Below are positions 36,995 through 44,288 of a stretch of DNA of 64,000 nucleotides, in pieces; positions within the stretch are counted from its first letter, which is position 1; every line of letters begins with the position of its first letter. Location of the stretch: contig NZ_CP111041.1 in the NCBI RefSeq assembly GCF_026248685.1, forward strand, positions 1 to 64,000. The letters run 5' to 3'. The position numbers and the translations under genes were made by a program. The DNA comes from Haladaptatus caseinilyticus. Its GTDB lineage: Archaea; Halobacteriota; Halobacteria; Halobacteriales; Haladaptataceae. Below the pieces are notes generated by a model. The model was not told the origin of the DNA and did not search any database. It worked only from the letters and a program-made list of their open reading frames with translations.

Positions 36995-37537
36995 CTATCG
37001 ATCCTCCACGATGATAACACGCACATCGGCTGGCCCGTGAACCCCTTCGACGAGCGCGCCCATATCACCGGTCGCGCTGACGCCAGTCGCAAAGACGGCG
37101 GAGCGTCGACCGTCGGTGAATTCGCCATCCAACCATTCGAGCGCGTCGCGAACATCCGGAACGATGTCCCCTTCACGAACCACGGCGACGTGACGGGGTG
37201 GATAGAGGCTGACCGGTTCGGTACCGGTGGGGGAGGACTGTAACAGTAGACTTCCGTGTGCTGCAACACCAAGTGCAGCGGGAGTAATGCCGGTTTTCGC
37301 ATCTACGAGTTGCTGCGATGATGGAGAAAGCGTTGCGTCCGTTTCTTCGAGCGAAATACCTTCGATGCCTAATGGAACGCCCACGGCAGGCAGTTCGATA
37401 TACTCAGTGAGCGCTTCGATAAATCCGTCCGGGGTCGTACTCATACATGGAACATCGAGAGTCCCTAACGACGACTCGAATGCCGCGACCACGTTTGTTG
37501 CCATAGATTCACACAGTGAACGGAACGTGATAATCAT
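36995..37537 (-). CDS. LUD-domain protein (LutC type)
   Basis: A 180-residue LUD-domain subunit. The segments VGVPLGIEGISL, GITPAALGVAAHGSLLL, VSLYPPRHVAVVREGDIVPDVRDAL and VHGPADVRVIIVEDR match the LutC pattern. It ends next to the start of the LutB-LutA fusion. The ATG at 37537 overlaps the upstream stop by 4 nt and implies coupling; an internal ATG at 37504 fits the family N-terminus equally well. Confidence 0.85.
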   Translation of the reverse strand: MIITFRSLCESMATNVVAAFESSLGTLDVPCMSTTPDGFIEALTEYIELPAVGVPLGIEGISLEETDATLSPSSQQLVDAKTGITPAALGVAAHGSLLLQSSPTGTEPVSLYPPRHVAVVREGDIVPDVRDALEWLDGEFTDGRRSAVFATGVSATGDMGALVEGVHGPADVRVIIVEDR

Positions 37538-38121
37538 TTCTTGTCGTATTGAGAGATGTTCACATCGTTTATATCATCAAATGTACCGTTCGTGAAGGAG
37601 ATGGATACGGGATCCTGGCCCACGCGCAGATCGTCTCGGGTACGGGCGGCTTCGACGAGCGGTTCGGAGACCGAGAGATAGCGAAGGTGGCTCGTGTCTT
37701 TCGCTCGAATCACACGCGCTTGCTCGGGAGGGGTGACACCGGTCGTCGAGAGACAGGCAAGTAGCCCCGCGGCGTCGTTTTCGACGGCCGCGGGTATTCG
37801 CATCGAACGTGGAGATGTCGCAGTGAGCATGTTGATACACGTCTTTCCGGAATCGATGGCTGCCAAGACATCAGCGTGGATGAAATCGGCGGATCCGACA
37901 CTGACGGCGACGGTTCCACCTCGAGGCACCGAGGACAGGTCGAGCGTCTCCACCGCAGCAATCGAGTGATCCCGAACGTCAGTATCGGGAATCGGCGACG
38001 TATTCCAGCACTGCTCGATGACTCCCATTTTCGGAAACGACTGGTCAGTACATGCATCACGAACCGTCGTCTCCGAGATAACCATGTCATTCGTGGACTC
38101 ACGGACTATACCATACCCCAT
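37534..38121 (-). pseudogene. LarA-like (lactate racemase domain) protein with large internal deletion
   Basis: A 195-residue open frame that joins the two ends of a LarA/DUF2088-type protein. Residues about 32-77 (IEQCW...TVAVSVGS) match the family N-terminus, and residues about 78-185 (ADFIHADVLAAID, NMLTATSPRSMRIPAAVEND, PEQARVIRAKDTSHL, VSEPLVEAAR) match its C-terminus. The roughly 200-250 residues between them, which hold the pincer-cofactor and substrate site including the family IKPHTDF-type segment, are absent. The junction is near 37890 and is in frame, so the stub may be translated, but it cannot be a normal racemase. It sits first in the lactate-oxidation operon. My family assignment is from memory of the family pattern. 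Confidence 0.6.
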
Positions 38122-38253
38122 TTCGATCGGTTACTCAAATGTAGGGGGTCGGACTCCGATTCAAACCATGATACGGGAACAATTTCACCGACAGCACTAC
38201 TACGAAAACCCCAAAGCGTGCCTCCGTGTGCCAGATAACGGTTCGACGGGATA

Positions 38254-39429
38254 TTACTCGTAGATGTGGACGCTTCCGGTCGTATTTGACTCGATATAGT
38301 CCCAATCGTACTCGACACCGAGACCCGGTTCGTTCGGTACCGGAACCGTCCCGTCGCTATCGATTGCGTCGATCATATCCGAGTAGCCTCCTACATAGAC
38401 AGGAGGTTGCGTGTTTTGACATTTCGGGTGGACCAACGCGAGTTCGTAGTAGTTCGAATTCCGTGTCGCCGCGATACAGTGCCGTTGAGCGGGTCCGGGT
38501 GCGTGAAATTCGACGTCGAGCCCAAACCCTTCCGCCACCCTTGCACGTTTCATTGCGCCCGTAATACCGCCGTCGTACTCGGGGTCTGCACGCACGAAAT
38601 CGGTTGCTTCGTTCGCGACGAAGTCAGTGGCCATTTCGAGACCACGGACGTGTTCGGTTTGCAGGATCGGGGTGTCAAGCGACTGTCGAAGCTTTCGATG
38701 TGCATGTTGGGAGATCCCGCCATCGCGGAACGGATCTTCGTACCAGAAGAAGCCTTCTTCGTCGAGTGCACGTCCTAATTTGAGCGCGTCGCCGAAGGTT
38801 TCCAGCTCACAGGCCGGATCGTGCATCAGGTCCATCTCATCCCCGACGCGCTCTCCGACTGCGTGCACGGCCGCGATTTCGCGGTCGAGGTCCCGGGCGG
38901 TATCGCCTCCTCCCCACCCATGGATCTTGTATCCGGGGAACCCTCGCTCACGGCACTCTTCGGCGAAATCAGCGAATGCTGCCGGCGAATCGAGTCCACC
39001 ATTCTCGTCACCGTGATATGTGGATGCGTACGATGGTATCCGCTCCCGGTACGTTCCGAGCAGTTCGTGAATCGGTGCGTCGTGATATTTACCTGCAAAA
39101 TCCCACAGCGCGATGTCGAGCGGACCGATTCCCATTCGATCGTATTTTCTGAGCGCACGCTTGACCTCGCTCCAATGTTTCTCGCGTTTCAGCGGATTCT
39201 TACCGACGAGATAATCGGCGACGGTGTTGTACTGGGCCGCTCCCGGAGAGTTACCTCCCACATACTCCCCAGTGATTCCGGTATCGGTGTGAACCTTGAT
39301 CGCGAACAACTTTCGTTCGGTCGTCGCTCCCGGTTCGTAAACGAGGTTGAAACCGTGCGTATCGGTGCCAACATCCTCCAACGGGTACGTGAATTCCGTA
39401 CTCTCTATTTTCGTTATTTCTGGTGCCAC
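38254..39429 (-). CDS. Enolase-superfamily protein (MR/MLE family), fourth copy
   Basis: A 391-residue enolase-superfamily enzyme distinct from the other three here. Candidate metal ligands are D204 (LMHDPACELE), E231 (WYEDPF) and E259 (QTEHVRG), with K168 (YKIHGWG) and H309 (EFHAPGPAQRHC) as acid/base candidates. The N-terminal capping domain includes a proline- and glycine-rich segment (GGNSPGAAQY). The last residues, GSVHIYE, are atypical. It is divergent from iclR 2 and probably dehydrates or epimerises a sugar acid. Confidence 0.8.
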   Translation of the reverse strand: MAPEITKIESTEFTYPLEDVGTDTHGFNLVYEPGATTERKLFAIKVHTDTGITGEYVGGNSPGAAQYNTVADYLVGKNPLKREKHWSEVKRALRKYDRMGIGPLDIALWDFAGKYHDAPIHELLGTYRERIPSYASTYHGDENGGLDSPAAFADFAEECRERGFPGYKIHGWGGGDTARDLDREIAAVHAVGERVGDEMDLMHDPACELETFGDALKLGRALDEEGFFWYEDPFRDGGISQHAHRKLRQSLDTPILQTEHVRGLEMATDFVANEATDFVRADPEYDGGITGAMKRARVAEGFGLDVEFHAPGPAQRHCIAATRNSNYYELALVHPKCQNTQPPVYVGGYSDMIDAIDSDGTVPVPNEPGLGVEYDWDYIESNTTGSVHIYE

Positions 39430-39488
39430 AGTAATGAATTCCGATGGGACGGTATAAATTTTTCCGGATGTGATTACTCCCGATTATG

Positions 39489-39518
39489 ATCGAAATACGA
39501 TCAACGTGGGATTTCGAT
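39489..39518. promoter_or_regulatory. ATCGAAAT-N14-ATTTCGAT inverted repeat
   Basis: Perfect 8-bp arms at 39489-39496 and 39511-39518 in the 250-bp divergent region between the enolase-superfamily gene and iclR 2. Candidate operator for control of either gene. Confidence 0.45.
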
Positions 39519-39603
39519 ACGGAAATTTCATCGAGCGCTGATCACGACGATAGGATGGTAAAAATATCGTCACTTCTACCGGCAGTGTTTCATACAACTG
39601 ATT

Positions 39604-39623
39604 GGTAGCCATCGTTTGCTACC
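39604..39623. promoter_or_regulatory. GGTAGC-N8-GCTACC inverted repeat upstream of iclR 2
   Basis: Perfect 6-bp arms at 39604-39609 and 39618-39623, about 57-76 nt before the iclR start at 39680. The size and position suit an IclR dimer site. Confidence 0.45.
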
Positions 39624-39679
39624 TAACTTGTTCTCTATATCAGAATAAAACTTTAGTACCTGCCGTTGGTGGTAAAATC

Positions 39680-40444
39680 ATGGAAAAGGTAGCGAAACAC
39701 CCGGTCCAAACGACCGAAAAAACGCTCCGACTAGTCGAAGCGCTCAAAAACAACGGGAGCTGTGGGATCACCGAATTGGCGGATCGGTTGAAGATGGGAA
39801 AAAGCGCAGTTCACAATCATCTGGCGACGCTCGAACAACACGGGTACGTGGTCAGCGAGGATGGGAACTATCGATTGGGACTGAAATTCTTGGATATCGG
39901 TGGCTACACCCGTAGTCAGATGGACTTATACGAGACCGCAGAATCGGAAGTAAAGCAGCTCGCAATGGAGACGGGCGAACGGGCGAACTTATTGACTGAG
40001 GAGCATGGTATGGGAATCTACCTCTATCGTGCGAATGGAAACCAGGCCGTTGATTTGGACACGTACACCGGTGTTCGTACCTACCTTCACACCAGTGCGC
40101 TCGGAAAGGCCATCCTCGCAACAATGCCCGAAGAGCGTACCGAAGCGATTCTCGATCGGCACGGACTGCCGGCGACGACACCAGGGTGTGTAACCGATCG
40201 CAACGAATTATATGACGAACTAGAAACGATTCGCGAGGACGGGTTCGCGGTCGATGACGAGGAACGGATGGAGGGTCTCCGCTGTATTGCGATGCCCATC
40301 ACCTCGACAGAGGGGAACTCGTTAGGGGCTATCAGCATTTCAGCTCCGTCCAGCCGCATGAAAGGGACCCGGTTTCACGAAACAATCCCGGAATTGTTGA
40401 GCGGTGCCGTGAATGTGATCGAGCTCAACCTCAACTATTCCTAA
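39680..40444 (+). CDS. IclR-family transcriptional regulator 2
   Basis: A 254-residue regulator. The winged HTH spans about residues 10-70 ([24 protein letters not shown]) and the effector domain covers the rest ([33 protein letters not shown]). The ATG at 39680 starts the conserved domain; the upstream open frame is AT-rich leader. Divergent from an enolase-superfamily gene, it likely controls the minus-strand sugar-acid and lactate genes. Confidence 0.9.
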   Translation: MEKVAKHPVQTTEKTLRLVEALKNNGSCGITELADRLKMGKSAVHNHLATLEQHGYVVSEDGNYRLGLKFLDIGGYTRSQMDLYETAESEVKQLAMETGERANLLTEEHGMGIYLYRANGNQAVDLDTYTGVRTYLHTSALGKAILATMPEERTEAILDRHGLPATTPGCVTDRNELYDELETIREDGFAVDDEERMEGLRCIAMPITSTEGNSLGAISISAPSSRMKGTRFHETIPELLSGAVNVIELNLNYS

Positions 40445-40676
40445 CCGATCGTTCTCTATTTAACTTGAAATAATTCCGTCGTTTTAGACATCGAGTGTCC
40501 ATTTTTGCTGCGGATGGTAATATATTCGTTTGCGATATCCGTTCTTTATTTCACAGCCTCACATGATCCGCCTTCGGCACCCCGATCGACCGGTTTCGCG
40601 CGAAATCGATCGATACATGAGAGTCATGGACACTCGATCATCCGCTACGATGATTCTATTCGAGAAGAACCACCAC

Positions 40677-40684
40677 TTTTATAC
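40677..40684 (+). promoter_or_regulatory. TATA box for the rdfA transcript
   Basis: TTTTATAC centred about 27 nt before position 40707. It predicts transcription starting at the ATG of a 15-codon open frame rather than at rdfA itself. Confidence 0.5.
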
Positions 40685-40686
40685 TA

Positions 40687-40708
40687 ATTACAGACCTACA
40701 GCCGTAAT
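40687..40708. promoter_or_regulatory. ATTACA-N10-CGTAAT near-palindrome over the rdfA start site, site B
   Basis: 11 of 12 arm positions match the ATTACA-N10-TGTAAT pattern seen at 13299, 49748 and 50861. It lies between the predicted TATA box and the predicted transcription start, a classic repressor position. Confidence 0.5.
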
Positions 40709-40754
40709 GGACATCGTCCAATCGACAGATAAATGCGGGCTAACGACCGAGTAA
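40707..40754 (+). CDS. Possible 15-codon leader peptide before rdfA
   Basis: The open frame MDIVQSTDKCGLTTE begins at the predicted transcription start (TATA 27 nt upstream) and stops 12 nt before the rdfA ATG. If translated it would be a leaderless leader peptide coupled to rdfA. There is no homology support, so this is speculative. Confidence 0.3.
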   Translation: MDIVQSTDKCGLTTE

Positions 40755-40766
40755 AAGTGATACGAT

Positions 40767-41387
40767 ATGTCTAAAAATGATTCACGAAAGAAAACGAGCA
40801 AAGTCGAGCGAGTGATTCGGACGTACGAGCTAAACGACATGGGTGAGACGCTCGAAGCGTACTGGACCGGAGAGGCCGAAGAGCAGTACAGTCTTCGTGA
40901 CCTCGCCGACTTTTTCAACCAGGAAGTACTGGCCGCCGAATTAGACCGAAATAATGCCTCCCCACTGGAGGGGGAAGTCGAAAACACCTACCGACTCCTC
41001 ACCGATGAAACGGTTAGTAGCGGGGTCAAAACGGAAACTGAAAATTCGCTCGCTCGTAACGGAATCGATGTGGAAAATCTCAGGAAGGATTTCGTATCTC
41101 ACCAGGCTATTTATACGTATCTCACCAAGTATCGAGACGTCTCACACGAACCGAAGGAGGACGATCCCCAGACACAGATCGAAAAGGGGGCCGATACCGT
41201 TCGACGTCTTCAAAACCGGACGGTCGCAGTCGCAGAAACGACGCTCACCAATCTTCGGGATACGGATCGAATCGAGTTGGCGGACTTCGATGTGATCAAC
41301 GACGTCCGCGTTGTGTGTAATGAATGTGGGCAATCATACTCGGTAGACGACCTCCTCGAAATGGGTGGTTGTGACTGCATGACGTAA
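40767..41387 (+). CDS. rdfA: Rod-determining factor RdfA homologue
   Basis: A 206-residue haloarchaeal protein matching the RdfA family. It has an N-terminal HTH-like region (KVERVIRTYELNDMGETLEAYWTG, then YSLRDLADFFNQEVL), a helical middle and a C-terminal Cys set (C184, C187, C202, C204) that could bind zinc. RdfA was identified in Haloferax volcanii as needed for rod cell shape. It is followed 184 nt later by an SMC-like Sph gene, the usual partner. Finding the pair among catabolic genes suggests an accessory copy. Confidence 0.82.
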   Translation: MSKNDSRKKTSKVERVIRTYELNDMGETLEAYWTGEAEEQYSLRDLADFFNQEVLAAELDRNNASPLEGEVENTYRLLTDETVSSGVKTETENSLARNGIDVENLRKDFVSHQAIYTYLTKYRDVSHEPKEDDPQTQIEKGADTVRRLQNRTVAVAETTLTNLRDTDRIELADFDVINDVRVVCNECGQSYSVDDLLEMGGCDCMT

Positions 41388-41542
41388 TTTAAAAATGACC
41401 TACCCGGACTCGATGACCGATGTAGTGTAGTTGGATTCGATGTTTACATTCTATTGATGTAGTATTTAATACCTTACTTATGTTTGTCTGGTCGATTGTT
41501 GCGGTAAAGCCCTTATAATCGAGTGCATAGTAAAGGGTTTGA

Positions 41543-41550
41543 TTTATAAG
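41543..41550 (+). promoter_or_regulatory. TATA box for the sph gene
   Basis: TTTATAAG, 22-29 nt before the ATG at 41572. The spacing predicts a leaderless mRNA and selects ATG 41572 over the upstream in-frame start at 41539. Confidence 0.55.
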
Positions 41551-41571
41551 CTCCAAGTCAAAAGGGACTGT

Positions 41572-43530
41572 ATGGAATCTGCTCAACGGAATCGACTCCC
41601 AGTCGAGCTATCGGTAAATAACATCGGTGGAATCGATCGAACGGACGTGTCATTCTCCCCGGGTGTAACGGTTCTCACCGGTCGAAACGCGACCAACCGA
41701 ACCTCGTTTCTCCAGGCTATCATGGCCGCACTCGGCAGCGAACGGGCTTCGCTCAAAGGTGATGCCGACGAGGGTTCGGTCGAACTCACCATCGGTGACG
41801 AGACCTATACACGAACCCTTTCCAGGCAAAACGGAACCGTCGTGACGAGCGGTGAGCCATATCTCGACGATCCCGAGATTGCCGATCTCTTCGCATTCCT
41901 GCTCGAATCGAATGAAGCACGACGTGCAGTCGCTCGCGGAGACGATCTTCGGGATCTGATCATGCGTCCCGTCGATACCGATGCGATTCAGGCGGACATC
42001 GAGCAACTCACTACTGAAAAACGCCAGATCGATAGCGAGTTAGAGGAACTCGAATCTCTCGGCAAACAGCTCCCCGAACTCGAAGAAAAGCGAACCCGTC
42101 TGGAAGGGGAAATAGAGGAAAAACGAGCAGCGCTGGAGACGAAGGAAACTGAACTCGAAGATGCTGATTCCGATGTCAGTGAAACCCGAAAGGAGAAACA
42201 AGAGCTCAATGAAAAGTTAGAAGAGCTGCGGGAGACCCGATCACATCTCGAGAATATTCGGTTCAAGATCGAAACTGAAGAGGATAGTATCGAAGCCTTA
42301 GAGGGCGAACTCGACGAACTCGAAAGTGAGCAGGCGAACCTTCCGGATGTTTCGACTGACCCAGCCACTGACTTCGAACAGCGGTTTCAGACCCTGCGTG
42401 AGCGGAAGCGACAACTCGATTCGACCGTAAGCGAACTCCAAACGATCGTCCAGTTCAACGAAGAGATGCTCGAGGGCACCAGCCCTGATATTCGCGCAGC
42501 GCTCCAATCGACGGCGGAATCGGGATCGGATGGGTCGCTCACGGATCAACTCGTCGCCGATGCGGAAACGGTCGTTTGCTGGACGTGCGGAACCGAAGTC
42601 GAGAAGCAGAAAATCGAATCGACGCTCGAACAGCTTCGATCCCTTCGGCAAGACAAGCTCGACGAACGGAGCGAGCTCAATGCCGAGATGAAGGAACTCG
42701 AAGAAGAGAAGTCCGAACTCGAAGCCAAGCGAGAGGAACGTCAGCGTGTCGAACGCCGTCTTCAGCAACTCGAAACGGAACTTGACGATCGAAGCGCGAA
42801 ACTCGATGACCTTCGTGATGAACGTGCGGCAGTAACCGACGACATCGACTCCCTCGAACAGGAAGTAGAGGAACTCGAACAGGAAGACTACAGCGAGGTG
42901 CTCGATCTCCACCGCGAAGCGAATCAACTCGAGTTCGAGTTGGAACGGCTCGAAACCGATCTCGACGACGTCAACACCAAAATCTCGAACATCGAAGACA
43001 AACTGGTCGAACAAGAACAACTCGAAGAGCAACGAGCTGAGATTCAAAGTGAACTGACCGACCTCCGGACTCGGATCGACCAAATCGAGGCCAACGCAGT
43101 CGATCAGTTCAACGACCACATGGCGAGTATGCTGGAGTTGCTTGATTATGCGAACCTCGATCGAATCTGGATCGAGCGCACGGAACAGCAGGTTCGGGAA
43201 GGACGGCGCAAAGTTTCGAAAAGTGTGTTCAACCTCCATGTGATTCGTACGACCGACTCGGAGTCGACGTACGAGGATACGATCGACCACCTCAGCGAGA
43301 GCGAGCGAGAAGTCACTGGACTCGTGTTCGCACTCGCAGGCTATCTCGTTCACGACGTCTACGATCGTGTGCCGTTTATCCTCTTGGACTCGCTCGAAGC
43401 GATCGATTCGGATCGGATTGCGACGCTCGTTGACTACTTTAGCGAGTACGCGGGCTACCTCGTCGCTGCCCTGCTGCCCGAGGACGCGGCGGCGCTGGAC
43501 AGCGAGTACGAACGTGTGACCGAAATCTAA
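41572..43530 (+). CDS. sph: Archaeal SMC-like coiled-coil ATPase Sph
   Basis: A 652-residue SMC/Rad50-like protein: N-terminal ATPase half (about 10-130), long coiled coils (about 140-290 and 340-540) around a CWTC zinc-hook-like motif (336-339), and a C-terminal ATPase half with the signature LSESEREVTGL and Walker B FILLD (602-606). The P-loop reads GRNATNRTS (37-45) with no canonical lysine; I recall this variant from haloarchaeal Sph proteins, but nucleotide binding is then uncertain. Together with RdfA it probably acts in cell-shape control rather than chromosome condensation. Confidence 0.85.
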   Translation: MESAQRNRLPVELSVNNIGGIDRTDVSFSPGVTVLTGRNATNRTSFLQAIMAALGSERASLKGDADEGSVELTIGDETYTRTLSRQNGTVVTSGEPYLDDPEIADLFAFLLESNEARRAVARGDDLRDLIMRPVDTDAIQADIEQLTTEKRQIDSELEELESLGKQLPELEEKRTRLEGEIEEKRAALETKETELEDADSDVSETRKEKQELNEKLEELRETRSHLENIRFKIETEEDSIEALEGELDELESEQANLPDVSTDPATDFEQRFQTLRERKRQLDSTVSELQTIVQFNEEMLEGTSPDIRAALQSTAESGSDGSLTDQLVADAETVVCWTCGTEVEKQKIESTLEQLRSLRQDKLDERSELNAEMKELEEEKSELEAKREERQRVERRLQQLETELDDRSAKLDDLRDERAAVTDDIDSLEQEVEELEQEDYSEVLDLHREANQLEFELERLETDLDDVNTKISNIEDKLVEQEQLEEQRAEIQSELTDLRTRIDQIEANAVDQFNDHMASMLELLDYANLDRIWIERTEQQVREGRRKVSKSVFNLHVIRTTDSESTYEDTIDHLSESEREVTGLVFALAGYLVHDVYDRVPFILLDSLEAIDSDRIATLVDYFSEYAGYLVAALLPEDAAALDSEYERVTEI

Positions 43531-44288
43531 TTCCTCCTCATTCGCCATTCCGGAATTGATTTCATGGTATGAACTCGATCTAATCGGGGGTTGGATACCG
43601 TCATAGCTGTTATTTTGCGGAACTAAGCAACCCGGGCTTCATGCGATACTGGCTCACCCCTGTTTTAACCTACAAATGTGACATTGTATTCGTCGTTTGA
43701 TAACGAGTTTTCTTGTCTTCGAAACTCGTAAAACTGGTCTTATTAATGGTTTTCGCTGCGATCGGTTCTTTCGCGAGGGTCCTATTTTGAACAGCGCGTT
43801 CCAATCTGTGGCGTCATTGGGGATCTTTTTCGCCTGAGCCTTGGCAACGAGTCCATCGTTCGTAGCCTCCTCAGCACGATTGATGTCCGTAGCGCCTGTT
43901 CGAGTGGCTTCTGCTTGTACGACACGTCACACACGAAAGTCCTGTTCATTATGTGTAACTACAGCGTTTCACCGTCCTGCTTTTGGAATTCATCAGAACG
44001 AATATTGGCTGCAAATCGGAGTGTTCGAGTTTGATCTTTCCGCCATTAGCGTCGCACCTTTTAGCATACAATTTCTCCTGCTTGGATATTGTAGTGTTGG
44101 TTAATTCATCGGGCCGTAATCCCCTATCCAGAACGAGTTCCAATCGTCCGCTGTTAGAGTTTTGTTCCCTTCAAAATCGTTGGATTGTCGTCGAGATGGC
44201 ATGGGTTTGATACCGTGGCAGATACCAAATAGTGGTGATCCTACGGTCGAAAAACCCGGAAAAGATTGTGGAGCAATTCGGCCGCTAA
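43531..44288. other. Long intergenic stretch, probably decayed DNA
   Basis: About 760 bases without a supported gene. Short minus-strand frames here (for example 43949-44143) have protein-like stretches broken by stops and frame changes, as in decayed coding DNA, but I could not name a parent family. Confidence 0.4.

Noticed and set aside
42298-43548. 416-codon minus-strand open frame opposite sph
   Set aside because: Shadow of the Glu-rich coiled coil (GAA/GAG codons read as TTC/CTC), giving an artificial Phe/Leu-rich frame.
43660-43690. Similarity of GTTTTAACC-ACAAAT and CTGCAAATC words to sequence near 63330-63390
   Set aside because: The two words occur in opposite order at the two places and the matches are short, so a shared insertion element is not supported.
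43841-44104. 87-codon plus-strand open frame in the gap after sph
   Set aside because: No recognisable motif; overlaps protein-like fragments on the other strand that are themselves broken.
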